A stretch of 64,000 bases of DNA from Salvia splendens. Lineage: Eukaryota > Streptophyta > Magnoliopsida > Lamiales > Lamiaceae. The stretch covers positions 16,998,902 to 17,062,901 of the forward strand of contig NC_056037.1 in the NCBI RefSeq assembly GCF_004379255.2, given 5' to 3'. Position numbers and translations under genes: made by a program. The notes beneath the pieces are model-generated. The model saw only the letters and a list, made by a program, of their open reading frames with translations. It was not told the DNA's origin and did not search any database. Each line of letters opens with the position of its first letter. Position 1 is the stretch's first letter. Positions 23,151 to 34,460 of this stretch are shown here, piece by piece.

Positions 23151-25939
23151 ATGGGGAAGAAGAAATGGGCAAAGAAACAAACCGTTGAGAAACCCCCTTC
23201 AATCCGTCGGGAAGAAAACCCAGAATTGCAACCACCAACGGAAGAACGGCCGCCGAACCCGCAACCACATGAGCCGATTCCTCAAGTTCCATCGATGGTT
23301 TGTTTGGACGTAATGACGGAGTTCCTCAGATAGCAGGACCCGAATCGAGATTGGGCGGCCGAGTTGGCCGGTTTTAGCCGAATCGGGGGCAAATGGAGCA
23401 TGACCGGAGAAGCCCCGGCAGTACCTACATCAGAACCAATTGTGCAACCCACAACACAACCACCCACTTCCGTTCTGACTTCCTCAACAACTCCACCAGA
23501 ATGGGAATCTCACTCGACGACCGCACCATCAGAACCTTCGAAACCCTCCCCGGCTCGCCAAGAAACTGAATCAATGGATATTGACCCCATCTCCGCCTAT
23601 TACGACTCTGACCCAGGGGAAGGTGAGGAGAAAAGGAGCAAGGAGCCGACGAGCCAAGAGGGAGGAGATGAACCAGAGAGAAAGCCGACAGCGGAGCCCA
23701 TCCCTCAAGAAAGGACGAGGGAAGAGATAGATCTGAATGAAACGGCCAGAAAGCAATGCCTTATGACGGATGAGGAGTTTGAGGCGCTGTTGAAGGAGGT
23801 AACCCGTGAGGAAGAAGATGCATCGGAGACAGTAAGAGAAGGTGGAGAAGCTAGTACAAGGAACGACCCAGAAGGCCTAGCCCATCAGCCAGAAGAAGAG
23901 GTGGAAGAGAGGCAAACCGGAGAACGAGTACCACAGTCAGTGACTCCCCAGCCAGACGCAGGGGAGAGTGATGCTCACATTGATCAGGAGGAGACCGTGG
24001 TACGAACAGAGGAGCCAGAACCAGTGGCACCTCCAGTGTTGAAACCGAAAGCAGTCAAAAGGAAATTGGTGTTGATGGACGATCCCAAGGTAGTGCGACC
24101 AAAGCCCAAGAGAGTATCGCAGAGATGCCTAGGAAAATGGACATCCACCAAGACAAAGGCGAACACAGCAGTAGATCCAGTTGAAGTTTTAAGTGACGAA
24201 GAAAGGGTGACTCCCACAAAACCTAGGGAGGAATCTTTTCCAGCTACTAACTTGGAAGATGCATCGACGACAGCTGAAGTGGTCTCCACAACGCCGAGTG
24301 ACCAGAGAGATGAGACTGAGCAGATGGCTGAGGGTCTGGACCTCGCATCTGAGTCAGTAGGTCACGTCGAGCCAAGAGATAATAGTACACATATCCGCGT
24401 GGAGACCCGCCCTACTGCCCAGGACAAGCCTTCAACACAAGTAGAGAAGGAACCGAAAGAGGATGAAGACAGAGATGAGGACAGATACCAAGAAGAAGAA
24501 AAAGGAAGGGGAAAGCCCCTGTTAAGAGGAAGCCAAGCAGCAAGAAGCAACGCACAGGCAACATAGGCATCGTCATCATGGACCCAGATCAGAGAACCCC
24601 ACCGCATCGTCAGGAGACAAACGACAGCGACTATACTGCTAGTGAGAGTCAGAATCCGACAATGACATCTCTCTAGAGGATGAAGAGTACGGAACACAAC
24701 AGCTTCCATACAACCATCAGGAGCTAATACATCATCCGGTAGACAGATTGAAGTACCGACGTGGGAAGGTGAAGCTCACTGACGAGCTGATTGCGGACAT
24801 GAAGCACTTTAGCACGAAGGACGACAGCAACAAGCAATTCAAGGGCGGGAAGGTACTTTATTTTCCTTCCCTTGATGAATTAAATGCCCGTGAGCCTTTC
24901 TTGTTGCATTTGCGTGCTTTGGGTTTTGATTGGCTGTTAGAAAACAAGGATCCGAGTGTACCTATAAGGTTGGCAAAGGAGTTTTTCACTACATTCAGAT
25001 TTAAGGTCACCACAGACTTGGATGAAGAGTCTATCACCTTTAGGGTATTCGGTAGGGAGGTGAGCAAGAGTTTGATTGAGTGGACAGTTCGTTTGGGGAT
25101 GTGTAGTTTAGAGAAGGCCATAGGGCCGGAGTGGAGAAGCAAGGAACGGGGGATTCCCCGTAGGCACGTAGACTTTGAGCCCCATGAGGCATAGGAAGAA
25201 TTAACTCACCCGGACGCTGGGCAGTTTTCTTCCACTATCTCTCGCTCCATCCACTTCAACAACCCGATCTTACGCCTGGTACAACTCTACTTGGACTTCA
25301 ACTTGCTGGGGCAGTCGAATTCAGCCGTCCGAACATCGATGACAGAACTATACCTCCTTTGGTGCGCCAAGCGTGGGAGGAAAATACATCTGGGTTTCTG
25401 GACAGCTTATCAACGTCATCTCATTGCCACCCATCCCGCGAGAAACCTCTCCCTCTGCCATATCTTGGGAGCATTCGTAAGGAACAACATCACTATCTCG
25501 GAGGCCGAAGGCTTATCTCCCCTAATCATGGTGGACCCTCCTGGCCCGTTTGATACGCCCTTTTTTCATCCGCACGAACACTGTCTATATCAGGGAAGGT
25601 ACCCCGCGTTTCTATGCGATGGGTGAGGAGGCTATCCCGGCTGGAACAGTTGCAGCAAGCCAGGGAACACAAGCTCAAGCGCAGAGACAAGAGATATTGG
25701 AGAGAGCAGTGCCAGAGCTAGCGGAGGAGAATAGGCAGGCCAGAGCGGAGTTGACTCGCCTGACAGATGTGATGGAAAGTATTCTAAAGGAGTTAGCGAC
25801 ACGAAAGATAGTTCGAAGAGCTGGACCGAGTGGCCACAGAGGCCAGACTGATGAACCAAGAATAGCTGAGACAGAAGTGGAAGCGACAGAGGAAAAAGGT
25901 ACCGAGGAAACGACAAAATCTGAGGAAAGTGAATCTTAA
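23151..25939 (+). pseudogene. Env-position ORF of element A (Athila ORF), broken
   Basis: It starts ATGGGGAAGAAG at 23151 and aligns along its length with 58502-61331 in B. The N-terminal two thirds are a low-complexity Glu/Pro/Thr-rich chain with two conserved islands (QDPNRDW and RVSQRCLGKW). The C-terminal part (24748 on) holds the globular block LGFDWLLENKDPSVPIRL, AKEFFTTFRFK, LIEWTVRLGMC and VRTSMTELYLLWC, as in Athila plant-transposon-protein ORFs. Lesions relative to B: TAG for Gln at 23331, a frameshift near 24530, TAG for Trp at 25192 and a frameshift in a T run near 25560. No signal peptide or clear transmembrane segment was seen, so an envelope role is positional only. Confidence 0.75.
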
Positions 25940-26125
25940 TCCGAGAGATAGGAGTCCAAAGAACCACCTGCACCAACCCCTGCCCCACGGAGGAGCAGGA
26001 GAAATATATGACCACCCCACTGACCAGTATGTTTTCTTTTCTTTTTAATTTTAGTTTTTTATTTGTTATTTTGTTTTTAGGTAGAGTAATTTTGTGTAGC
26101 ATGTGAGTGTAAACCCTATTCATAA

Positions 26126-26350
26126 CACTTAGATTATTCAATAGTCTAAGTGTGAGAAGTACGGGGTTTACTACTTTGACGCATGTGTTTGTGTTTATGT
26201 TTTATCCTTTTCGTGTGCATGTTAACTCACACTTAGCCTACTGCGTAGCATAAGTGTGAGGAGTTTATGTATATATGTGTTTGTTTTTGTTGAGCTCTGT
26301 TTAGGTTTAAACTCTCCCACTTAGCCTATTGCATAGCATAAGTGTGAAAA
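26126..26350 (+). repeat. Three hairpins with repeated polypurine-tract-like arms (element A)
   Basis: CACTTAG pairs with CTAAGTG at 26126-26152; CACACTTAG with TAAGTGTG at 26228-26258; CACTTAG with TAAGTG at 26318-26344. Each right arm runs into GTGAGAAGT, GTGAGGAGTT or GTGAAAAGTT, close to the AAGTGTGAGCAGTT that precedes the LTR. The same three occur in B. Confidence 0.8.
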
Positions 26351-26401
26351 GTTTTAGTATCAGCATGTGTCGTTCTTGTTTTGGTATGTCTGTGTGTCAT
26401 C

Positions 26402-26488
26402 CATACTAGCCATTACCTTTTCCACTTCACAGCCTTATCTGAGGGCAGACACTTGTGAAGTGGGAGGGGGGATGCAATGGCTAGTATG
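26402..26488 (+). ncRNA. Conserved long stem-loop in the 3' region of element A
   Basis: The outer stem CATACTAGCCATT (26402-26414) pairs perfectly with AATGGCTAGTATG (26476-26488). The inner stem CACTTCACA (26423-26431) pairs with TGTGAAGTG (26454-26462). The purine run GGGAGGGGGGA lies in the 3' side between the stems. The same fold is present in B with a compensatory A-T to G-C change. It is probably an RNA structure of the transcript, role unknown. Confidence 0.55.
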
Positions 26489-27797
26489 ACATATGTGTAT
26501 ATGTGTAGTCTGTGTTTAGTGTTTGTGTAGTGTTTTTTCTAGGTCTAGTTTTTTTATACGTGTTGATTGGGCTTAAAACTCAACTGTCTCGAGCTGACGG
26601 TGAGGGGAATTGAGGGAGATAGGACATGCTGGACAATGGAAACCACCCCCCTTAGTATCTCCTAGTCAGTACAGATGATGCAAGTTTGAGAGAAAAGCCC
26701 ATCCTTAGAGCCAAACGCAAAAGCCCTCTTAAAATGTGAGTTAAAAGCCTAAAGTGGAACCACTTTCCACCAAACTAGAAAAGAAAAGAGTGGCTGCCAC
26801 ATGATGCCTAGGGTGAGGTGACCGCGTGTAGCAAGACCTGAAGGCAGTAGGAAACCCCCCCCCCAAAAAAAAACAACCTTTAGAACCTTTTTTTCTAGCC
26901 ATATCTACACCCATATATAACCCACTAGCCGCTGGGACTGTGTGTGTGCGAGGCATAAGGCAAGAAGACAACTGGCCAGAAGGACATACAAGAAGAAAAC
27001 CAACTGGAGAAGGAAATTGAGAACCAAGGAGAAAAATGACCAGGAAGAGATTCCAAGCCCCAAAAAGATAAGAAGGAATAAGGGTGGGGCCAAGCCACAT
27101 AAAGAATGTTGAAGAAAATGGTCGAAAACACTTGACCACACAAAAAAAGATGAAAAGAAGGAATAAGGGTGGTGAAGCCACAAGACGCTACTAACCAGTT
27201 GGAGACCAATATCAGAAAATGTCCAACCGAGAGAAGTAATAGCCGAACGCTCAAATGCACACAGTTCTCCCACATCAAAATAAGTAGTAGTTTTTTAACC
27301 TTAGAGCCTTAGGAACAACCACCCCAAACACTACAAACCAATAGCCCCGTTACAAGCCTTAAAGACCCTCATGAGCTGCAGGTGAGATCTGAGTCCGAAG
27401 CATCCGTGGTTCAGCATTATGAGAGAATACAGTCCTAACATCCCGGGAGAGGAATGAGTGACTAAGCGAATCTAGTGTTTGGCCGCGAGTATGGGTGATC
27501 TTGACGAGTAGATGTACTGACTGGGAAGGAAAGGGGGGGGGCAGAAATTCAAGGCTGTCTAAGGCCGGATTGCACCTGATCCCAAGGGGAGGGATGGTTG
27601 AAAATATAGCCCGATTAATGTGTTTAAGTGTTTTTGTGTGTTTATGTGTTTTTTTTTCTTTTTTGTGTCCTCCATGTGTTTTTATTTGCGTCAAGTTTAG
27701 AGTCTAATTTAGGATAGAGTCGGTCAGGGGTGTGACCAGGCTAGAATTCGACTTATTTCTTTTTTGTTTGTTCTTCACGCTTGAGGAAGCATGTGGT

Positions 27798-27811
27798 AAG
27801 TGTGAGCAGTT
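27798..27811 (+). promoter_or_regulatory. Polypurine-tract-like site of element A
   Basis: AAGTGTGAGCAGTT lies immediately before the TG of the 3' LTR, after CTTGAGGAAGCATG. It is the expected plus-strand primer site, though weak in purines compared with most retrotransposons. Confidence 0.5.
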
Positions 27812-28525
27812 TGATAAGTCGTATTCTAGGCCTTGGTTACTGGTCAGTATAACGTGCATAATTGGATTATATCTGCAAAACAGTTGCTAAAGTGTGCAGG
27901 GAAAGGGTTCTAGTCAGTATGAAAGAGTCGGATAACTCAGGTGAAAAGAGCACCAGAAGGGTGCGATACTGACCGGGATGCATGCCAAAAAAGGCTCGGA
28001 TGGAGAAGAAGGATTGCTGGGAAAGATCAACCACAAATAAGGGCAAAAGAGTCATTTCAAGAGAAGAGTCTACCCTAAAAATCAAGGGCATGCCTCCCTA
28101 TAAAAGGAAGCCACTCGGAGAGAAAAAAAGAGAAGGAACTTTAGGACCTCTACACTTAGTTAGAATTCTCTCTCGGTAGATCATTCCTTTCGGCATTGTC
28201 CTACATCTTCTCGTTCCTCGCCACAGCCATGGTCATCTGAAGTTCACCAGTTCGCCAGAGTTCCACATTATCTCGTTCCAGCCAGTTCGTCGCGTAGTGA
28301 TAGTCATTTCATCACCCGGAGTGGCAAAATAATCTTTAATTGCTTTCGTAGTTAATCTTACTTGTTTTTCTTACGTTGGATATGTTGCATTTTCAATACT
28401 TGCTGACTTTGAAGTACTTTGGTTGAGATCCAGACGTTTTATTACTATGAAGTTGTTTGTGCATCGGTTTCTGTTTGATTCAGTTTCTTTCTGCCTAGAT
28501 AGTGTAGATGACTAGGTGTGCACAC

Positions 28526-28695
28526 GGTTCATGAACCGCCGGTTCCGGTTCATGAACTGGCAGTTCACGGTTCACGAAATGCATGAACTGGAACCGGCCC
28601 GCCTAGGGTCCCGGCGGTTCCGGTTTCGGTTCAAAAAATCGGCGGTTCAAGCGGCGGTTCAAAACCGCCGGTTTTCGGGCATGTTCGGCGGTTCG
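28526..28695. repeat. hAT-1 left subterminal repeat cluster
   Basis: Many copies of GCGGTTC, AACCGCCGG and CCGGTTC in both orientations, the usual form of hAT transposase-binding arrays. Confidence 0.75.
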
Positions 28696-28789
28696 GCCCT
28701 TTTTTTTGCATTTTCCAATTAAATTACGACTCCAACGTGTAATATTTATTCAAAAATGTACGATGAAAGTTGCAATTTTACTGAAATTA

Positions 28790-28945
28790 CACGTTTACAA
28801 GTTACAACAATTACAAATCGAAAAATTTAAATACAAGTTACAACAATTACAAATCGAAAAATTTAAATACAAGTTACAACAATTACAAGTTACAACAATT
28901 ACAAATCGAAAAATTTAAATACAAGCTACAACAATTACAATTTAC
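28790..28945 (+). repeat. 36-bp minisatellite in hAT-1
   Basis: Units of TACAACAATTACAAATCG followed by AAAAATTTAAATACAAGT are repeated about four times with one shortened unit. Noncoding. An equivalent ATTACAACTT array is found in hAT-2 at 40555-40690. Confidence 0.8.
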
Positions 28946-29452
28946 AAGTGTTGACAAAAAAGACTTAGAAGTTCTTATTAAAAAAATTATAAGTATATAT
29001 ACTCTTAATCGACGAAGGAGATCTTTCTACATAACTAAATTAAGGACACCTTTAGCAATTCAACTTTAAATGTTGAGTTTAGTCTAACAATCAACAATTA
29101 TAGTAGAATTGTCAAAAGTTTCCCGGATTTAGCCGTATAGAGAAATCTACTTCATCGACTAGAGTATATACAAATACAATTATGTAATTATATTTGCATA
29201 TTTTTAAAATAGGAACAAATGGGAAAAAAAGAAATAAAGGAAAAAGGACTTGAACTCAACTTAAATTTAAAATTTAAGTTGAGATGCCTACGTATCCCCA
29301 ATGCTCATTTGCAGTAGGGAATCAAAGCCCACGTAGTTCTCTTACCTTACTTACCTATTTGGCATGGCCGGCGGCGGTTTACGGTTGGCCTACGATTCAT
29401 CCCCGGTGAATTCATCTTGTGATCCCTCCTGACGATCATCCCAATCATTTTC

Positions 29453-31908
29453 TTATTCTCTGACGTCGGCTTTGGCCCAATCATCAAGTAACATCACGGC
29501 TTCCATATTTTTCGCCGAGAGCTTACTTCTTGATTCATCCAACACACGCGAGCCAACACTAAAAGCGGACTCGACAGCGACAGTGGAAGCCGGAACAGAG
29601 AAAATCTCCTTGGCCATTGACGCAAGGATGGGAAAATCTTTCTCGTGGGTTCCCCACCAATTGAGGACGTCGATTTGGGCCGGAGGAGTATGACCTTCAT
29701 CACCAAATGAAAAGAGTGAATCGAAATATAAATCCAATTCACTTACCATACCTGAGCTCCTTCCGCCGGTGCTGTAGCTGTATAGGTCGGCTAGTTGGGA
29801 CGCGGCGTCGGGGTCATCATAATCGGCTTGAAATGCAAAGCCATAGTTATGTTGTGGAGGAGGGGGGGTCTTCTGACTTGGTGGGTGTTGTTATACTTGG
29901 TTTCATATTCGGTGTAGAAAGCACGCAAGTTAAACTCGAAGGTTTGTTGGATAGAGGTCTACTCCAAATTCGTCACTGGTATCGGATTGGAGTGCTTGAA
30001 GGGGGCCAAGATCAATTGAATTCAAGTTGTTATAATAAAAATCCAAAATCCGCGAGGTACCGGCTAATTTCCATTTTGTATCCAATACCTTTGCAATAAA
30101 AAACACGGTTGGAATCTCACTGAAATACTTGAGCCATTTTTCAATCATGTAATATAAGACACACATTACCTTAGGCGAAGAGGAAGCCTTTTTCATTGCA
30201 GTTTTAAAACCAAGGGATATGTACATGCAATGTTCTAAAACACGAACAACAGTGCAATAATAAACACCCGACAATTCAACAGTAGCATTTTTAAAATTTT
30301 TAAATAATTTAAATAAAGCCACACTATGTTCCCAACAACTATGCGAAAGATATAAATCATGAACGGGATAGGTTCTATAAAAATCACATAAAGCATCTTT
30401 ATGTGTCAAAGTAGAATTCAGACAATCATATGTCGAATTCCATCAATGAGACACATCCATAGTAAAATTCGTATACCTGACATTCTTTTGATGGCAATAT
30501 TTCTTCCATGCTTTGCCAATAGGTGGCTTTTGATGGATTAATCTAACTGCAGTTTTAATAGGAGAAACATGCTTTTGCCATAATTCAAGTGCATCTTGTA
30601 CACATAAATTTAAAATATGACAAATGCATCTTTGATGAAAATACTTACCTCCAATTACCGGTGTACAAGCCATTATCAAATCGCCAATTGCCGCCGTGTT
30701 GGCGGTTGCATTATCAAAACCGATAGAAAATATCTTGTTGCATAATTGAAACTCATTTAAAACTTGTATAATCAAAGAAGCAATTTCGGGTGCAGTATGT
30801 GGAGTTTCAAATTCTCTAAAACCTATTAAACGCTTGTTTAAAGTCCAACTATTGTCCACAAAGTGAACCGTAATGCCCATGTATGAATGACGGTTAAAAC
30901 AATCCGTCCACACATTGGAGCAAATGTTCACTCTGTGGCCCAAGTTGACTAAATAACGTGTTAATTCTACCTTTTTCTCTAAACATTGCCGAACGGTAGA
31001 TCGTTGCACGGTCATTCTACCAATTCTCTTGATTGTTACGTTCAAACCACTTTGCATAGTAGCCTCAAATTTTTGTCATCATAAACGTTAAAAGGAAAGT
31101 GCTTCATTGCCGCCCATCTAGTCATAACATCAGAAAAAAAAATTTTGATCATATTTAAACAGAGGCGTACCTGACGAACCTGAGCCGCCGGGCGGCCAGG
31201 GTTGGAAGTTGAGTTGGGTTTGGGTAGAGGTAGTGCCGCATTCTACCGGATGCTTTGTCACCAAATGGCGACGGAGGGTGCCATATCCTCCACCACTCGC
31301 AAATTTGTACACATTATCGCAATAGTTGCAGTAAGCATGAAACGCCGATGTCTATTCTTGCGAGTGCGGATCATGAGGACTTGGAATCACCACCGGGACC
31401 TTCTTGTAGTGTTTGACAAAAATGTCAGATTTCAAAGCTTTTGCCGGGTTAGTGGGTGGAGGGGGAGACATCTCCTCATTTCCGCCGGTGCTAGACGGAA
31501 TACGAGAATGAGATCTATCCTCGTTGTTGTCCGAGTCCGAGTCCGATGATATAGCAACGTCGTCTTGTTGGGAACCACCTCCCCTACCCCCACCTTGTTG
31601 CATTTCAGCGAGTAGCATGGCGGTCCTATGATCTTCTTCCAACTACAAATATTATATAAGTTGAAGTTATAAGTATAAGTATGAACACAAAAAAATTATG
31701 AACTCAATTTTATGAAATTATGAAATATGAATTGTAAAAATAAATTTTCATTACTTACTTGCATGCGTTCAGCCTGCACTCGAGAAACCTCTTCCATAAT
31801 TTCTCAACGACTAGGTCGCCTTGATTTTGAGGGACGAGTAGTACTTTGATCTTGGGCAATTCCCTTGCCCCGATCACCACGTCCGGATCAACCACGAGAA
31901 GAAGACAT
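29453..31908 (-). pseudogene. hAT-1 transposase (BED zinc finger, hAT dimerisation), broken
   Basis: Exon 1 begins ATG at 31908 (MSSSRG, with a TGA after six codons) and ends at a GTAAGT donor near 31760. Exon 2 starts near 31645 (EEDHRTAMLLAEM), with the BED finger CNYCDNVYKFASGGGYGTL and RRHLVTKHP. The RNase H-like core follows: NICSNVWTDCFNRHSYMGI, IFSIGFDNATANTA and CICHILNLCVQDAL. It ends with the dimerisation block PILASMAKEIFSVPASTVAV and ESAFSVGSRVLD (29453-29749). Stops or frameshifts occur at about 31820, 31352, 31060, 30440 and 29930-29750. It belongs to the RICESLEEPER/Ac-like group. Inactive. Confidence 0.85.
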
Positions 31909-32179
31909 ATTGATTATATGAAAGTAGTATGGATGGAATAGGTATGCAGTATAAGTGATGAATTACAAGCACAACAACAAATATAGTAGTAAGCAGAAAC
32001 TAGTAAACAACGTGAGCAATTAGAGAGAATGAGGAGAGAATAGAGAAATTGAGATTGAGAAGAGAAATTCTTATTAACACAAGAATGGGGTGAGGAGAAA
32101 TAAAGGGGAAGTGGGGTATTTATAGAAGTAAAATTGGAAGAAATAAATAAAAAAAATAAAAATTTTCAAATTTCAAATT

Positions 32180-32612
32180 TTCGGACAAACCGCCGGTTTA
32201 CCGCCCAAACCGGCGGTTCACCCTCGAAACCGGCGGTTTTTCCACGGTTTTCCGATATAAAACCGCCGGTTTCTGACTGACATGCATGCCAAAGCTCTGC
32301 ACCCTAGCCCTACGCCTGAAAAGCTCCCGGAACCGACGAAAACCGGTCTGAACCGCCGGTTTGAACCGGCGGTTTCGTCCAAAACAGGCGGTTTTCGCCC
32401 TAAACCGGCGGTTTTCGTCAAAACCGCCGGTTCACACAAGTACCTACTTTGAACCCCTACGAACCTATCCCGAAATTAGCCGTTTGAACCGTTGAACTGG
32501 CGGTTCAAACCGCCGAACCGCCGGTTCACGGTTCATGATTTTGCCGAACCTGAATCGGCCCGTGTTAACCGCCGAACCGCCGGTTCCAGTTTCGGGTCCG
32601 GTTCGGTTTGTG
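32180..32612. repeat. hAT-1 right subterminal repeat cluster
   Basis: About 430 bp is dominated by AACCGCCGGTT and AACCGGCGGTT in alternating order (for example 32190-32270 and 32345-32430). It has no coding meaning. Confidence 0.8.
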
Positions 32613-33416
32613 CACACCAGTAGATCTAGTTGTTACAGTAATTTCCAAGTGTTGAATGCATATTTTCATTTCTAAGTTGATCGTTCTGAGTTTGTGAATT
32701 GAGTTTGATGTTAGATTTAGATTTAAGTGTTAAGTGCGAAGGCTTAGTTCACGTGATTTCTGCCACCTTGCATGCTACCCAGTGAGCGTAATTTCAGTTT
32801 CGTTAGTTTAATCTTTTGATTTGGAGTTTAAATTGTTTGATCTGTTTTCGTGAGTTGTTAATATGAAACTCTCGTTGATGAATTCTGGGTTTGTTGATCT
32901 GAGTTTATTCATGTGGAAGAAGATAACACCTACATCTAAGTTTGGGACCACTTTTGCTTTTTAGTTACTTTTTTGCTTTTGTCCTTTACTTTTCTCTACT
33001 TTTTCTGCTGGTACCCTACAGATCTGTCAGTCTAGTCACCTAATTACCACTTATTCTTTGATATTCTGTTTAGCCTTTTATAGTAACCCGTACCTTCCAG
33101 ATATTTTCTGAAACATACAGCTGCTTATTAATCATCTTTCACACCTCCTAGTCAGTAGTGTACCACCTTAATTTCCAGTCTAGATAGAATCTCAACCCAA
33201 AGCGTGGTAGATAACCAAACCCTTCCAGAATATCACCACAATTACCAAATCGCATTCATCTCTGTGGGATTCGACCCTTACATCCACTATACTAGTCAGT
33301 AGAAGTGGGTTGAGGAATTATTGATACCAGGTTCAGACTTAGCTGGGACTTCCATCCGGATCAGTAGGATACATCCTTTGCTTGACGCGACACCTGCTCA
33401 AACCTGGCACTTATCA

Positions 33417-33649
33417 AGGTGCGTTCCATCCATTGAGACACTAAGATTATTGGTATGAACCCGAATGGACATTGAAATGTTCGCCAGCACAGATACTTCC
33501 TCGTTCACGTGGTCGGTAAAGAAGAGGAATGATACACAACCAAATGGATGACCGCGAAGAAGATGATCCAAGAGGTCCTCCTCGATGCCGCCTTTGTGGA
33601 GAGACTGGCCACAATAGAAGAAATTGCACTACAGGACGTTTTGTGTAGT
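33417..33649. other. Unassigned segment right of element A
   Basis: It presumably belongs to the MULE. Frames of about 60 codons exist on both strands but I recognise no domain, including no MULE catalytic block. Confidence 0.35.
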
Positions 33650-33892
33650 CATATTATGTTTGAGAATCGTGTTAAAGACTTGACTTATTATTCTTGAGAA
33701 TTGTGTCTAAGACTTGACTTATTATGTTTGAGAATTGTGTTTAAGACTTGACTTATTATGTTTGATAATCGTGCTTACGACTTGACTTATTATGTTTGAG
33801 AATTGTGTTTAAGACTTGACTTATTATGTTTGACAATCGTATTTAAGACTTGACTTATTATATTTGAGAATTGTGTTTAAGACTTGACTTAT
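33650..33892 (+). repeat. 34-bp minisatellite, about seven copies
   Basis: Units TTGACTTATTATGTTTGAG, then AATTGTGTTTAAGAC, are joined head to tail without spacers. Two alternating variants (GAGAATTGTG and GATAATCGTG or GACAATCGTA) suggest that dimers were amplified. Confidence 0.9.
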
Positions 33893-34460
33893 TTTTCTTA
33901 ATTTTAATAACAATAGTCATTTTGTATATGATGGAAAATTTTAACAAAAAAATATGCGACTGAATTGGAATTGTAATGACTCAATTTAAGTAGGACATCT
34001 AAAAAAGGAATATGCGACTCATTTTGAAATGATTTTCATTGAAACCTCAATCACGCATTTCTGGAATGAAAGGAGTTCCTCTAAATTGTCTCACAACAAG
34101 CTCGGGCTCATGTGCCTCGACAATAGCCCAACACACCATGTACGTCACTGATCTCCATGTGTTGTTTATCTCGAGGCACATGTTTGGCAATTGACGATCC
34201 ACGTATGACATCTAAATAAACTACAACAACAATTATCTATTAAACTATTAGACAAACACATATAAATCAATGAACACAAATATATACGAAAACATTATTT
34301 ATTTTACCTGGCTATTTTGGAGTAATGATAACTGTTCACGATAATGTCGAACATAATGTTTGGGCGATTTGTTTATCATATATGCGTCAGTCCACCTACA
34401 ATACGTAAATTTTTTAATTTAATATGTTGTCATTAAATACATAAAATACTTAAACAATAA

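Larger units (their letters stand above)
25940..27811 (+). other. 3' noncoding region of element A
   Basis: This 1.9-kb region aligns with 61332-63154 in B. It contains three 7-bp-stem hairpins, a long stem-loop, a poly-C/poly-A tract near 26855 and a G9 run near 27532, and ends in the polypurine-like AAGTGTGAGCAGTT next to the LTR. I see no real gene in it. Confidence 0.7.
28512..32619 (-). mobile_element. hAT-1, BED-type hAT transposon (about 4.1 kb)
   Basis: Ends are AGGTGTGCACA (left) and TGTGCACACCA (right), inverted. Flanking 8-mers are GTAGATGA and GTAGATCT, a partly decayed 8-bp target duplication in the LTR; the uninterrupted LTRs read TTAGATCTAG at this place. Both ends carry many AACCGCCGGTT-like subterminal repeats. 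It encodes one transposase on the minus strand. It is closely related to hAT-2 at 40260 but has different terminal bases. Confidence 0.85.
14692..33416 (+). mobile_element. Athila-like Ty3/gypsy element A, 5'-truncated, with rearranged pol and hAT in its 3' LTR
   Basis: This is collinear with element B from B position about 53806 onwards. It starts abruptly inside the gag-pol frame, so the 5' LTR, primer-binding site and gag are gone. Order: protease, reverse transcriptase, RNase H, three tandem copies of the RNase H/integrase segment, env-position ORF, structured 3' noncoding region and a 3' LTR (27812-33416) split by hAT-1. Every coding part carries nonsense or frameshift mutations. It is inserted in, or joined by deletion to, the MULE transposase, and no target duplication is recognisable because of the truncation. 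Confidence 0.85.
27812..33416 (+). repeat. 3' LTR of element A, split by hAT-1
   Basis: It starts TGATAAGTCGTATTCTAGGC at 27812 and ends CTTATCA at 33416. Without hAT-1 (28512-32619) and one target copy it is close to 1.5 kb, the same as the LTRs of B and the solo LTR. The TATA box TATAAAA is at 28099-28105. Confidence 0.9.

Noticed and set aside
26126..26350. Transcription terminators of bacterial type (hairpins)
   Set aside because: Plant retrotransposon context; no U-run directly after the stems.
32218..32439. Minus-strand ORF rich in Arg/Phe repeats
   Set aside because: It only translates the hAT-1 subterminal AACCGCCGGTT array.
33650..33892. CRISPR-like array
   Set aside because: The 34-bp units abut directly with no unique spacers, and the host is a plant.
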